A stretch of 40,828 bases of DNA. It comes from a virus. The notes under the pieces are model-generated. The model was not told the DNA's origin. It did no database searches and saw only the letters and a list, made by a program, of their open reading frames with translations. Positions within the stretch are counted from its first letter, which is position 1; the number at the start of each line of letters is the position of its first letter. Made by a program: the position numbers and the translations under genes. Below, in pieces: positions 33,501 to 39,302 of this stretch. The stretch covers positions 1 through 40,828 of the IMG/VR virus record IMGVR_UViG_3300034375_010109. The stretch is one strand, 5' to 3'.

Positions 33501-33675
33501 CTTCAACTTTTACATATTGATCAATATTTTGAATTAAATCAAGAGTTCCACTTTGAACTTCTTGGGAAAGATAATACTGCTCAAGAAAATCTACAAGAAG
33601 AGGAAAATCTTCTCGTACATATCTTGGAAGTTGACTAGCGACAATATTTTGGAACTTTACTCTATCTACTGCCAT
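21598..33675 (-). CDS. Giant baseplate-associated structural protein at the gp7 position, with YHYH-like domain
   Basis: At 4025 aa this is the largest gene in the window. The N-terminus is of the conserved cyanophage kind (VASQLPRYVREDFPLLVDFL, then SFYKTKGTDRSFKILFGALY and HPSEYLFRPSDADYRV). A YHYH-like domain lies near 1235-1345 (IIGWAYDGNPIYGPYG, then YCVTPDYPNGVYAYFTT, with the name-giving YHYH replaced by YAYF). The remainder is beta-rich and repetitive, with many SGYGYEN or GSGYTSTNPPLV type units and two DDEI-type modules (98-130 and about 3095-3130). It lies between gp6 and gp8, where T4 has gp7 (1032 aa). I infer a gp7-like wedge role plus long peripheral extensions, but see no clear gp7 signature. 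It starts 12 bases after gp6, and the frame is intact over 12 kb. Confidence 0.8.
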   Translation of the reverse strand: MAVDRVKFQNIVASQLPRYVREDFPLLVDFLEQYYLSQEVQSGTLDLIQNIDQYVKVEELTNLKNSTVLGADLSIIGTTITCSLDSNFTEGFVDTNGLIKIDDEIIFYETKTDTTFEGCVRGFSGVTSYQKSNTPDELVFSNSSITSHKSGAIIYNLNVIFLQEFLKKLKNQITPGFQDRSLASNLNQKNFIYNVDSFYKTKGTDRSFKILFGALYGEDVEVIHPSEYLFRPSDADYRVTQDFVVKAVRGNPLELKNLTLYQNTTGARGSVSDVEKINYSEGDYYKISIDYGYQRDIDVDGTIYSEFSPNPITKILNDVSINSTTIDVDSTSSFPESGSLTVKDIDNNDLLLSYSGKNITQFLNVTGVRNRISSKSDIELNDYSYAFVGFDRSREIRVRITSTLKDLQLSKSHSYKKGDLISVKNFGYTKTNEKLKNWSYNVKSKFDVKNVDQIDLSEEKYVIKTYDDIELKPGYNFLIQNSTKTVSTIGYVLRINSSNSFVAKISANLNLNDTYTIENQILKGNSTKYPILKQYFANVQNTYVNSSGDILVSSNSIPNYDNIITNPYDKKIKFSGTYTSTQTLNLLNHGFYTGDVIYYQPTIIETISTDVDGVQTITESVSGFEDIDEGVYYVSRVDGDNFKLARSRGNLFADKFITLNGTVKDNQIIYYEFYNKNVLSQPIYREITNPSNIETTYKTKPGYTGILINGVEILNYKSSDVVYYGEVEEITISSPGSGYDVINPPSLIINDEVGTGATGKCSVSGQLERIEIIDPGFDYVNTPIVKINGGNGRDASAEVNLISVDNEVFFNSQSTSSDVNLTNNTIGFSTFHKFRDYEKIVYLTNSQTSVGGISTGSFYHVGIVDDKTIKLYKNQSDSISGINTISLTSYGTGTQIFKSSEKKQVVSDIVVTNSGYGYENKERIIPTSGISTSLNQILIPNHGYSSKDIVRYTAGSSPISGISENKNYYVVKVDNDKFSLTEIGSGSTIADYYYNNNIFKNLTSDGNGSFNYEPITVTIDGIIGVSTSSGQDFSCKVQPIFRGSLDSISLESGGSKYGSSEIINFNRQPDITFFSGENAQLVPIIKNGQITKVEVTNSGRGYNSSPNLTIVSGTGKNAVLTPIISNGEITEVKVIKGGAGYVRDKTSIIITPAGSGAKTDVDIKIWTVNLFERNFDNIGTDDGFISENISDESLQYSHLYAPRPLRKSTYSISGNDEDNTVYGTPDLIFDGTEVDSRYHSPIIGWAYDGNPIYGPYGFSNKDGTGSIRRMKSGYVNQSMKLDRPNFNSGFFVEDFKYVGNGDLDENNGRYCVTPDYPNGVYAYFTTINENIDSDGPFIDHRRPVFPYLIGNTYKSIPNNFNFRSASNQTDYSLQTNTWLRYILPYHIRRNNSRYDYIFDSDSIKKQTIEVTSSLRGEVQSVGIVTGGDNYKTGDEVVFNNENTGGFDATAKVSRIGGKVIDTISLNTETNSDVEFLPISNLFTGFTTTPHNLSSNDVVQIVGLSSYYKGFDGSYVIGINTSTWTLTSGIQSATSTGIVTYINVSGSFDYPIVRENDILGIGTEKVKVLNIDKLNSRFRVLREQESTVGSAHTRSTKIYEDSSKFTVNVGSIKTTRIFKVNRELYFDPSESVGIGTTLGTGVGNTITFSNPGAGITQVFVSPQRIYYPNHGLKLNDPITYSSNGGTSIQVWNGTDSYRDLTYYPNLFVANITDNHIGISSNKIGIGTTGSYVGLGTDSALLYFTSVGTGSTHSFKTNLNNVLSGKVDKNVVTVSTASSHSLTVRDKININVKPKDVVTIQVKYDDYNRRIVFDPKSFTSSDVDITKNTIQFSSGDFKTGDRVIHTSSSPSGGLINEEMYYVITYDETEVRLVRNHSDLTSQSPEFVNITSAGSGTLSKVNPSINVSKNNTLKFDLSDSSLAFTNNSNLYSAFNLNLYSDKNFLNEFLSLPETSTFEVKRNGRPGIDSDANLTLFVSDVVPSILYYKFGQLNLEFLPNSKKSVVDNTVNGFNQINLIESPYSGSYSITSVGSTTFTYNITSSPKVTTYDSSNSSSSYNTNSSSALGSVERVDVLNGGSSYEILPGISTVSSDSGTGVILEAFSENIGKITGYKFNEIGFSYPTDNTIRLTANLPEILNIDPFSSFESIGITSGGQNYLVAPKLVVLDGFTNEVVKDIDLIYNLGDTQVTILQNTFGIYNTTPRIIPTNNSNGVGISSISYTSSTKNVRVYLDEVFGASDTFPFAIGSKVLIEGVNVGLGSTGRGYDSQKYNYKLFSLTGVNTALGGSGAYVDYSLEGLITSSETPGSMDLINSYGKIIPENQFPIFNPILKTSELLVGETVVSGSKVGIVQRWNSTSEYLFVSSSDEFLDGEIIQGLTSKSKASIKKQIEFDSEIIVGAGATFINGWEQIYGFLNNNLQRIPNNEYYQKFSYSLKSKIPYDTWNDPVSSLDHTAGFEKFSDLQVISIEDDSRPSVVLPEDSNLELTVDIVGEANLNCVYDFDEVTETVIDNDGILISKEINFNNKFLVDFYESIGNRVLYIDDISYLFNSNIRPTQFTSVSKFPLSYTYNKIITFAKDSVYIDERQASIVSLIQKDNTAYLQEYANLDTITELGSFEYLVPTDNPDGEWNLTFYPIKSEYNNYELSTVSFSSVNGVVGVGSTDIGDIVHISSSQTNVAAATTTTIVSISSTYRSAKILVDLEDTSQEHYGTELSIIHDGTNVYELEYGSIVTNGTSGFGTFYSYIDGGNIKIDFTPSVGVALTANASIVSISDNSTGIGSIRLSVADLITNYKSIPSSGSPSAVGIASYDQRFYNTSYNIITVEDTTNSQYETFEVLVLNSSNIQTFVEYGNVQSGGSIGTIGISSTGNYVSIDFTPNPSTAVQVRTFEIPIQIFDDNARPDEIDLNNESIICNDGTYTGSLLDLKTSFDITHEGINIFEREIDGSSTEFVDLVDNQIIITEHFFVTGEKIDYQAVVNGLNPNASPISIASTNVPGVGVTDKLPSTVYVVKDSDVRIRLAGSAEDALASVPVTFDFTSVGVGTVHRFTSTNQNSKALIAIDNMIQSPIVSSGVTALLNENIVFDTRFEISGVTSISSSDLLQIDDEIVYVTDVGIGGENNIDVRRAWMGTVIASHNTNSLVTKIIGNYNITRNTLNFSQAPYGQVPLSTSFLGPDEVDWTGITTNSTFQGRTFLRSGIENSSEHTYSDNYVFDDISEEFTGVQSSFTLKSDESNVSGISTWNSIILVNGIFQQPKRISNLPQDGDYDLQEGSGITTITFTGSNSVPEGYDPNRTSLPLGGSIISLASTEGFGYQPLVAAGGTAVVSTSGTISSISIGNSGSGYRVGIQTIVNVGVQTYSSGIPNIEFIGTASISGGNIVSVAITNPGSGYTSTNPPLVVFDEPLRYDDIPLQYSSVSAVGSGLSATVNITVGQGSSVISFTLQDPGYGFGNGEILTVPIGGTTGIPTDTSKTFSEFQLTIDRIYNDSFNGWSIGVLDVLDNIDELFDGTRKSFKLRKDGELFSIASSKGSKIDIEQNLLIFINDILQKPSLSYNMKGSSIIEFDEPPTQGDTSKILFYKGSGDDVDVIFREVLDTVKVGDSLNIDNDPNKGQSPGLDQDDRIVTDIQTVDTVKTNPYFGPGITTDATLSRPVTWCRQTVDKVIDGIKIGKDREHYEPLIYPSSFIIQSVGIGSTLAYVDSVRPLFNSQNEALIKTFQDKIDITSQDITVGASATVTVSSAGTITSINIVNAGSGYTSAPSVTIGNPIGLGTESRATATSIISVGGTVTGFTITSPGTGYTSTNLPPVLISEENTVRVREIGVSSYQGDYGVLVGFGTTTISSQNKIIVDFYIPTDSFMRDNDYVGTGITVSGISTGDYFTLFGTNISIGDFTSQRTDGSNIGMTTSFLDCVYQVSDSYQLEVDVIGIGTTSVVRVFTNVNSIDESQFSSVLSSFDSPSYTRNSNTFNVYEGGISSSRNFGQFSWGKIEFNSELTSGSFNFHGNDGYSGISTSSIISRSNSLKYENYI

Positions 33676-33687
33676 TTCTAATATATC

Positions 33688-35763
33688 TTAATAAGTGGAG
33701 GTTGTTGAACCATTATTACTACTATTTACCATACTTGTAGAAGAGGAAGTTGAAGTACTGGTAGTGGTAGATACTGAAGAGGTGGACGTTGAAGTGGTAG
33801 ATGTCGAAGTGAATACTGGTGTTCCACGAACTAAACTTCCATTAGAATAACTAGAACTCACTTTGTAATTTGTACCCGAAATATCATCTCCAGATGCAAT
33901 TTGATCTGGAATCATAGTAACCGAAACAGAACTTAAATCGAGTTGTAGATATAAATCTTGTAGACCAATAACATCATTTGAATATGGAGTTGCAGATATC
34001 TCAACTAGTGGAATATCTTTGTTAACTTTTGTTGATAATATTTTTATAGGGTTAAGTTTAATCTCTCCCTTTATGTAATCGATTATACCAATATTCCTTT
34101 TCACAATTACTGGTTCTGTTGGTGAATTCAATTTAAATAAGAAAATAGTTCCAGTTTCCAAGTCACTGTTTGGAACATCACCAAGATAAACTGTTCCAGA
34201 AATTCCACTCACGGTAAATCCAGATGATTTGATATTATATCCAATAACATTACCATCGTAAGTAGAGGAATGTCCATGATTTTTGATATGAAATCTATTA
34301 CCAAAACAAATCTCATATTCAGCAAACTGATTTAAAAAAGCTGTCATATCTCTTCTCATATTGATAGTTGTAATATTTGATGTAATTGATTCATTACTAT
34401 TATCAATAATATTGAGATATTTACTGTACTTGAATCTAGCTCCAAACTTATTAAGATCTGATGAGTTGGAATAATTTGTAATGTTTTGGACAATAGTATC
34501 TTTTACATATGATGAAGATGGTGCAAGATTCGTATTATAATAAACGTTGGAATTTGATTCTATGTAAAGGTATTTCAGATCAATAATTTCTGGGACAATT
34601 CCAGCTACGGTATATTTTCTGAGTTCTGAGAGTATATTACTTTTTATAGTTGAGGATAGATATACACCATTATATGGTTTAATACTAATAAAAACTTTCC
34701 CGTATAAAGGTGGTGTAAGTTCTTCTCCACCAAAGGCAGACACAGATTCAGATTCTGGATAAATTTTAGGAATCAATGCTTCATAATCGGAAGAAGTAAC
34801 TGCTCTATTTTGAGATGCGTAAATTCTAGGAGCGTATTTTTTAATTGATTCGACACTTTCAATAGACTTGCCACCAAATGATTGATGATTTGTAGCAATT
34901 AATGAAACTCCCGATGTAATGGAGTTTCCACTATTATCTCTAAGTGTTCCTGAAAATGTGAAATTGGTTATATTGTTTGCATTTTCACCACTAGAAACGA
35001 TATAACTGACTTCAACAAAATTTGGTTCCTGTAGTTTCTTTCCAAATATACCGTCACCAAATAACAACTCATACCTTTCACTATCAATTTCTTCTAAAAA
35101 GTAAATCGGTGAATTGGGCCCAATTTCATAAAGATTATCATACTGTAAAAACTTCTCTGAAGTTCCAACATCTATAGCACTTTGAGAAGTTTTTACAATA
35201 ACTCTAATCAGAGAAGTGTCACATCCACTATTTGGTATAATAAATTTTTGATTTGGAGTTCTTGAATTTACGGTGTAAGTATTTTTAATGTATGTTCCTT
35301 CGTAGATATCAATATTGGTGAAGTTAGCAGTTCCAGTGGAGTCTACAGGAACTGTAATATCATCAGGAATTGAGAATATATAACTTTCATTACCAAAAGC
35401 ACGACTTGAAATAAATGCCGTTCCAGCTTTTAATGTAACTGTGACAGCTGTTGTATTTGATGCATCAACACTAAAAGATATATTTGCTACAGCTGATTTT
35501 CTTGATCTTGGAAGATATCCTATATTACGAGCTAGTGAAACTACATTTTCTCTTAAAGTTGCACTATCAATAAACACCTCATTTGTCACCATGTTGGCGT
35601 TGTATGAGGTTATGTAAGTATTATATGCAAGAGTATCGATAATCGTTGAAAGATTAGATCCCTCAAAGTCATAATCTGTAAAATTGGAATTTGATCGAAG
35701 ATAACTCTTGATAGAGTCTCTAATCTGATCAAAGTCTAGATTGCTAAAATTAACTAAAGGCAT
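33688..35763 (-). CDS. 6: Baseplate wedge protein gp6
   Basis: The 691-aa protein opens with FSNLDFDQIRDSIKSYLRSN, FTDYDFEGSNLSTIIDTLAY and DSATLRENVVSLARNIGYLP, the classic gp6/baseplate J-like N-terminus. Further in are YELLFGDGIFGKKLQEPNFV and APRIYASQNRAVTSSDYEAL, also typical. gp6 dimers form the inner ring of the baseplate wedge with gp7 and gp53. The length is close to T4 gp6 (660 aa). The last 45 residues are almost only Ser and Thr (STSTTSTSTSSVSTTTSTST type), an unusual low-complexity tail. Its ATG abuts the gp25 stop codon exactly (TAAATG). Confidence 0.93.
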   Translation of the reverse strand: MPLVNFSNLDFDQIRDSIKSYLRSNSNFTDYDFEGSNLSTIIDTLAYNTYITSYNANMVTNEVFIDSATLRENVVSLARNIGYLPRSRKSAVANISFSVDASNTTAVTVTLKAGTAFISSRAFGNESYIFSIPDDITVPVDSTGTANFTNIDIYEGTYIKNTYTVNSRTPNQKFIIPNSGCDTSLIRVIVKTSQSAIDVGTSEKFLQYDNLYEIGPNSPIYFLEEIDSERYELLFGDGIFGKKLQEPNFVEVSYIVSSGENANNITNFTFSGTLRDNSGNSITSGVSLIATNHQSFGGKSIESVESIKKYAPRIYASQNRAVTSSDYEALIPKIYPESESVSAFGGEELTPPLYGKVFISIKPYNGVYLSSTIKSNILSELRKYTVAGIVPEIIDLKYLYIESNSNVYYNTNLAPSSSYVKDTIVQNITNYSNSSDLNKFGARFKYSKYLNIIDNSNESITSNITTINMRRDMTAFLNQFAEYEICFGNRFHIKNHGHSSTYDGNVIGYNIKSSGFTVSGISGTVYLGDVPNSDLETGTIFLFKLNSPTEPVIVKRNIGIIDYIKGEIKLNPIKILSTKVNKDIPLVEISATPYSNDVIGLQDLYLQLDLSSVSVTMIPDQIASGDDISGTNYKVSSSYSNGSLVRGTPVFTSTSTTSTSTSSVSTTTSTSTSSSTSMVNSSNNGSTTSTY
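33690..33830 (-). repeat. Low-complexity Ser/Thr tail at the end of gp6
   Basis: The C-terminal ~45 codons of gene 6 are degenerate repeats of Thr and Ser codons. The encoded tail would be disordered and may be variable by slippage. Confidence 0.6.
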
Positions 35764-36165
35764 TTACCTAGTGGGTTCCAAGATGAATGTGAGTTGTTGA
35801 ACTGGTATATCAATACCTACAATGAAGTATTTTATAGTCACATTAAACTCATAGCTATCAAAGTCTGGTTCTACTATGACTTCATTCAATTTAACCCGAG
35901 GTTCATATTGATTGATTGTATTTTCAATTTCACTTCGAATTGAAGTGGCAGTTAATTTATCAAAATTCTCAAATAATAATTCAGATACTCTTGAACCAAC
36001 TGTGGGTTGGAAAGGTTTATCACCGGGTTGTGTAAATACAAGATTACGAACTGATCTTGCAATGGCGTTAGCGTTTTTCAGTGAAATCAGATCAGAGTTG
36101 ATTGGGCTGATCTGAAAAGTAGCACTGATGTCTTTAAAACCTTTACTGACACGTTCAAGAGGCAC
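35764..36165 (-). CDS. 25: Baseplate wedge protein gp25 (gp25/W-like fold)
   Basis: The 133-aa protein contains DISATFQISPINSDLISLKN, ARSVRNLVFTQPGDKPFQPT and VGSRVSELLFENFD, the gp25 family hallmark. T4 gp25 is 132 aa. gp25 joins two gp6 subunits and the sheath at the baseplate inner ring, and the family is shared with other contractile machines. It is the first gene of the baseplate operon, with a late promoter 25 bases upstream. In T4 gene 25 lies in another cluster, so the direct 25-6 link is a cyanophage-type arrangement. Confidence 0.93.
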   Translation of the reverse strand: MPLERVSKGFKDISATFQISPINSDLISLKNANAIARSVRNLVFTQPGDKPFQPTVGSRVSELLFENFDKLTATSIRSEIENTINQYEPRVKLNEVIVEPDFDSYEFNVTIKYFIVGIDIPVQQLTFILEPTR

Positions 36166-36189
36166 TGACTAGTTGCAACAAACCTGATT

Positions 36190-36197
36190 TATTTATT
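36190..36197 (-). promoter_or_regulatory. T4-type late promoter for the baseplate operon
   Basis: The minus strand reads AATAAATA, 25 bases upstream of the gp25 ATG, in the 35-base gap after the 53-aa gene. Confidence 0.6.
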
Positions 36198-36200
36198 ACA

Positions 36201-36362
36201 CTAAAATTCAGTTATGACTATTTGTTCAGAATTACAAGTACACTTATGATCAGGACTAGAACAATCGTCTGACAAAAAAAGCCCATCTTCATTAAGTTGA
36301 GATTTTTTTCTTTTTGGTGTTCGATCATCATTACTAATCTCCCTAAGAAATTCTTTTTCCAT
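36201..36362 (-). CDS. Small Cys-containing protein of unknown function
   Basis: The 53-aa protein starts MEKEFLREISNDDRTPKRKK and has an acidic middle and a Cys/His group (DDCSSPDHKCTCNSEQ) that could bind metal. I place the start at 36362, not at the ATG 21 bases upstream, because AGGAGA (36366-36371) sits at ideal distance. It lies just after a terminator and before the gp25 late promoter. I recall similar small proteins beside gp25 in cyanophages; the function is unknown. Confidence 0.65.
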   Translation of the reverse strand: MEKEFLREISNDDRTPKRKKSQLNEDGLFLSDDCSSPDHKCTCNSEQIVITEF

Positions 36363-36410
36363 AAGTCTCCTAATGATAATCACTATGCTTTATGTATAAG
36401 GTCTAGCAAT

Positions 36411-36435
36411 AAAAAACCAGGTTAAAAACCTGGTT
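36411..36435 (-). terminator. Intrinsic terminator after the 48-aa basic gene
   Basis: A perfect 9-bp stem (AACCAGGTT with AACCTGGTT, 36415-36423 and 36427-36435) has a 3-base loop and, on the minus strand, is followed by TTTTATT. It lies 11 bases after the stop of the 48-aa gene and would end the glycosyltransferase unit. Confidence 0.85.
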
Positions 36436-36445
36436 GAAATATAAC

Positions 36446-36592
36446 TTATCGTCCTTGACCCCTATAACGCTTTGGTTTTCCATTTCGACTAGATGCTGCA
36501 TACTTTGTATGTTTGCCAGATCCTTGACGAGTTTTCTTTGGTTGAGGCTCAATAAATGCCGAACCCATCAGAGATTTTTTGAATTTTGCCAT
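36446..36592 (-). CDS. Tiny basic conserved cyanophage protein (48 aa)
   Basis: The protein reads MAKFKKSLMGSAFIEPQPKK at the start and ends SSRNGKPKRYRGQGR. It is very basic (Lys/Arg rich), soluble and probably disordered. I recall almost the same short protein in many marine T4-like cyanophages, so it is a real gene despite its size. It follows the 38-aa gene by 8 bases and is closed by a strong terminator. Nucleic-acid binding or head-internal packaging are possible but unproven. Confidence 0.75.
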   Translation of the reverse strand: MAKFKKSLMGSAFIEPQPKKTRQGSGKHTKYAASSRNGKPKRYRGQGR

Positions 36593-36600
36593 AATTAATT

Positions 36601-36717
36601 TTACTTTCGACGTTTTCTAGAAGTTGATTTTTGAGAAGAGGTTCGAGATCCTCCTTTTCTTTTTCTTTTGTCTCCCGAACCCCAACTCACTTTTGATTTT
36701 TTTCTTTTACCGAACAT
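36601..36717 (-). CDS. Tiny basic protein (38 aa)
   Basis: The protein starts MFGKRKKSKVSWGSGDKRKR and ends STSRKRRK, with nearly half its residues Lys or Arg. Its ATG overlaps the glycosyltransferase stop (TAATG), so translation is coupled, which argues that it is real. The function is unknown; a nucleic-acid-binding role is a guess from charge alone. Confidence 0.6.
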   Translation of the reverse strand: MFGKRKKSKVSWGSGDKRKRKGGSRTSSQKSTSRKRRK

Positions 36718-37526
36718 TAGATAACTCTCGTCTTTTCATGTCCCACACGAATACGTGGGTCACACCAGATTTCATAACCAGCCTCAATTGCATCGAGACA
36801 GAATGAAACATCTTCACCACACATATCCTGAACAGCTCCAGATTCAAAGACTTGCATCTTGGGAGCAAACCAAGGATACTTCATCTTCTCATTCTCAAAG
36901 ACACCTTTACGAATCATAACCCAACCAAAACCAGTATAGTCTACCATAAAGGGTTTCTTACGTTTGGTAATACCATCAACCATTTCATGATTCATGACTC
37001 CACCATTGTTACGGAAGTCATCTTCATCCAACCAATGTGCAACGGATGTAGTACGTCCATCTTCTGTACTATACCATCCAGCACTAATTGGATTATCAGC
37101 TCCTTCAATTTCATTACCATCTTCATCAATTGCTTCAGCTGGAAGTGAAAGATCACACAATTGCCAAAACTTATTACTGTCAAAGATGATATCACTATCA
37201 ATCCAAAGTTGGTAATCATAATGAAGCTTACCATCCCAAGGAATTTGATCAGGCCCTCGAAGAACATTTGCTCCAAGAACTTTACAACGAGCAAAATTAA
37301 CCATAGAAGAATAATCTTGGCTAATTTGAATACTCATTCCATTTTGTACAAGATCAAAACAAAGTTGTACAAAATTTTTCAAAAACATATATGATACACC
37401 ACGTCCAGGAAGACAGAATACAATTGCCTTTCCTTTCATTCGTTGTTTGATTGCATCATAATCCCAAAGTTCAGTTTTTTCTTGTTTCTTTGGTGCTGAT
37501 GCTTTTACGGTAAATCCTTTAGCCAT
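36717..37526 (-). CDS. Glycosyltransferase, GT-A fold type
   Basis: The 269-aa protein has FCLPGRGVSYMFLKNFVQLC, then YDYQLWIDSDIIFDSNKFWQ with the metal-binding DxD (DSD near residues 109-112). It ends with a GT2-type motif, CGEDVSFCLDAIEAGYEIWC, DPRIRVGH (about 234-262). It should transfer a sugar from a nucleotide donor to an unknown acceptor. It sits next to the baseplate operon and forms one unit with two tiny basic genes. A weak late-type CTAAATA (37567-37573) lies about 40 bases upstream. Virion or host surface glycan modification is plausible. Confidence 0.8.
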   Translation of the reverse strand: MAKGFTVKASAPKKQEKTELWDYDAIKQRMKGKAIVFCLPGRGVSYMFLKNFVQLCFDLVQNGMSIQISQDYSSMVNFARCKVLGANVLRGPDQIPWDGKLHYDYQLWIDSDIIFDSNKFWQLCDLSLPAEAIDEDGNEIEGADNPISAGWYSTEDGRTTSVAHWLDEDDFRNNGGVMNHEMVDGITKRKKPFMVDYTGFGWVMIRKGVFENEKMKYPWFAPKMQVFESGAVQDMCGEDVSFCLDAIEAGYEIWCDPRIRVGHEKTRVI

Positions 37527-37580
37527 GAATTAGAGTCACTCCATTTCAGATTTCATTATACTTGGATATTTAGTCTTTGT

Positions 37581-37742
37581 CTAGTAACTTGCCTCTTGAT
37601 ATTGTGGAATCTCCACAACTTCATACGTTACATGATTTGATACATGATTGTAATATTCAAAAAGACCTATGAAACTCTCTTCATTGAGATTATGTGATAC
37701 ACATTCATTATTTACATAGATGTGATATCTTAATTCTTTCAT
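37581..37742 (-). CDS. Small conserved protein (53 aa), unknown
   Basis: The protein starts MKELRYHIYVNNECVSHNLN and ends VEIPQYQEASY. I recall small cyanophage proteins with the same YRYHIYVNNECV opening. There is no membrane segment or known motif. It lies between the DruA-like gene (37 bases after its stop) and the glycosyltransferase gene. Confidence 0.65.
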   Translation of the reverse strand: MKELRYHIYVNNECVSHNLNEESFIGLFEYYNHVSNHVTYEVVEIPQYQEASY

Positions 37743-37778
37743 ATAATTTTCTTAAGACTCTTGATTATATAGTTTACA

Positions 37779-38903
37779 TTAACGGATCATATCAATTGAT
37801 TTTTGAGATGTCCATGTCTCAATTTCAGTTCTCAATCGACCTTCTTTTTTCAATTTCTCATATCGTTTTGTGGCCTTTTTACGCCAATACTCAATGAGAT
37901 TATTTAATTCAAACTTATGATAGTTTTCAGGATTTGGAATCAATTTATCTTCTTTACCTATAATAACTTCTTTTGAATTCATAAATCCATAATTACAACT
38001 AAAAGTTCTTTTTCGTTCTGTCAGATTTTTTGCATAATCAATTGTTTTCATAAAGTCTTCCTTTTCATCAGGAAACTCCTTGAGACTCTTTTTCACTTCA
38101 GATACCCATTTAGTTTGCATCTTTCTCTTACGAGATGATGCAGTCAATGGGACAAGATGTTTGTTGTGATTTCGAACCTTGAAATAATCACATAACTCAT
38201 CATAGAGTTCGCCCTGAATTAAGGGTACTAAATCACTTACACTGAGACCAATGTATTTGATATAAGGTTTTAACCCATCATACTGTGATGATGATTTACT
38301 ACTTCCATAGAGAGATGTGGTCTCAAAAAAGGCTAGATCAGTATCATACTTTTCATCAAACTGTCTCTTCATCTCATGTGAGCAACAGAGTAACGAGAGC
38401 AACTTGCCACCGAGATAATTGTACCCAAATGGTTGTGTCGGAACAATATTAAATCCCATCACCATTCTATGATTTAAGTTCTTTAGATCTACAACTTCAC
38501 CTAATAGATCATTACGTGGTTTTGAATAAGTGGTCGGTGAACCCATTCGGATCATTCCGACATACTTTCCTGTATTCGTCTCTTCAATTAACCACCTTAA
38601 CTTTCTTCCTGGAATACTTCTCTCAATCTGATTACTTCCAGTGAGCTCAAGAAGATTACTAAAAAGTAAATGATATTTTTCTTTTCCCTGTTCCATTGTA
38701 TCAATACTATGAATCTTGAAGTTCATATCTTCAGGGCTCATGTCAAAATTATCAAAGACATAATCATTATCACTAAACAATGAATTCTCAAAGTTTCGAT
38801 ACTTCAGACATTCTAATTGATAATCAGAAATACTTTCAAATTTGAGATAATATTCTTTAAACTTCTTTGCAACATATCTTGCATCATCTGGTGATAAAAT
38901 CAT
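37779..38903 (-). CDS. DUF4338/DruA-like protein
   Basis: The 374-aa protein has the family pattern PGRKLRWLIEETNTGKYVGM (about 98-118), then MVMGFNIVPTQPFGYNYLGG and KLLSLLCC, then AFFETTSLYGSSKSSSQYDG (about 189-208) and YIKYIGLS. This matches my memory of DUF4338, found in DruA of the Druantia defence system, in transposon-linked bacterial genes and in some phages. The biochemical activity is not established. The C-terminus is basic and helical. A perfect TTGACA-N17-TAGAAT promoter lies 30 bases upstream, so it is probably expressed early from host polymerase, unlike the late genes downstream. Being a lone homologue, it need not act in defence. Confidence 0.65.
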   Translation of the reverse strand: MILSPDDARYVAKKFKEYYLKFESISDYQLECLKYRNFENSLFSDNDYVFDNFDMSPEDMNFKIHSIDTMEQGKEKYHLLFSNLLELTGSNQIERSIPGRKLRWLIEETNTGKYVGMIRMGSPTTYSKPRNDLLGEVVDLKNLNHRMVMGFNIVPTQPFGYNYLGGKLLSLLCCSHEMKRQFDEKYDTDLAFFETTSLYGSSKSSSQYDGLKPYIKYIGLSVSDLVPLIQGELYDELCDYFKVRNHNKHLVPLTASSRKRKMQTKWVSEVKKSLKEFPDEKEDFMKTIDYAKNLTERKRTFSCNYGFMNSKEVIIGKEDKLIPNPENYHKFELNNLIEYWRKKATKRYEKLKKEGRLRTEIETWTSQKSIDMIR

Positions 38904-38932
38904 CCTCTGATAAACACTCCAATCATCACTTC

Positions 38933-38961
38933 ATTCTACTTAGATTTATCTCTCCTGTCAA
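38933..38961 (-). promoter_or_regulatory. Sigma70-type promoter for the DruA-like gene
   Basis: The minus strand reads TTGACA (38956-38961), 17 bases, TAGAAT (38933-38938), 30 bases upstream of the ATG. It shares GGTTCTTGACA and AGTAGAATGA with the promoter at 39303-39331. Confidence 0.75.
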
Positions 38962-38992
38962 GAACCATTTTTCTGCGGGGGGTCTTGAGACG

Positions 38993-39017
38993 AAAAAATT
39001 TCTGGGAGAATTTTTTT
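38993..39017. terminator. Strong AT-rich hairpin, terminator-like in both directions
   Basis: AAAAAATTTCT (38993-39003) pairs with AGAATTTTTT (39007-39016) around a GGG loop with one bulge. Runs of T on both strands make it a candidate bidirectional terminator. On the minus strand it would end the non-coding transcript from the 39303-39331 promoter. Confidence 0.5.
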
Positions 39018-39138
39018 ATTGGGCGGAAAATAACACGCGGTTTTTGTCACCTCTGTAGGTTAGGGAAGTTAGCGATTTTTATTCGGGGGGGTCATATATT
39101 ATAACCCTTTCAGACCCCACTCAGAACCCCTACAGGCC

Positions 39139-39234
39139 ATTATACCTTATACCCTTATACCATTATACCCTTATACCTTATACCATTATACCCTTATACC
39201 ATTATACCCTTATACCATTATACCCTTATACTTA
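39139..39234. repeat. Tandem array of 16-bp units (ATTATACCCTTATACC)
   Basis: About six near-perfect 16-bp units, some truncated, are read as GGTATAAGGGTATAAT on the minus strand, so each whole unit carries a TATAAT. No reading frame runs through it. It could be an iteron-like binding array, a promoter decoy or slippage-prone filler. Confidence 0.85.
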
Positions 39235-39302
39235 TATCACGTTACACGATCCACGGGGTTACACACAAACCCCCATAAGCCTGTCGATTTGATTATACTG
39301 TC

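Noticed and set aside
38867-39058. Plus-strand 63-aa open frame over the promoter region
   Set aside because: It overlaps the DruA-like gene start and the promoter, and has no ribosome binding site or recognisable sequence.
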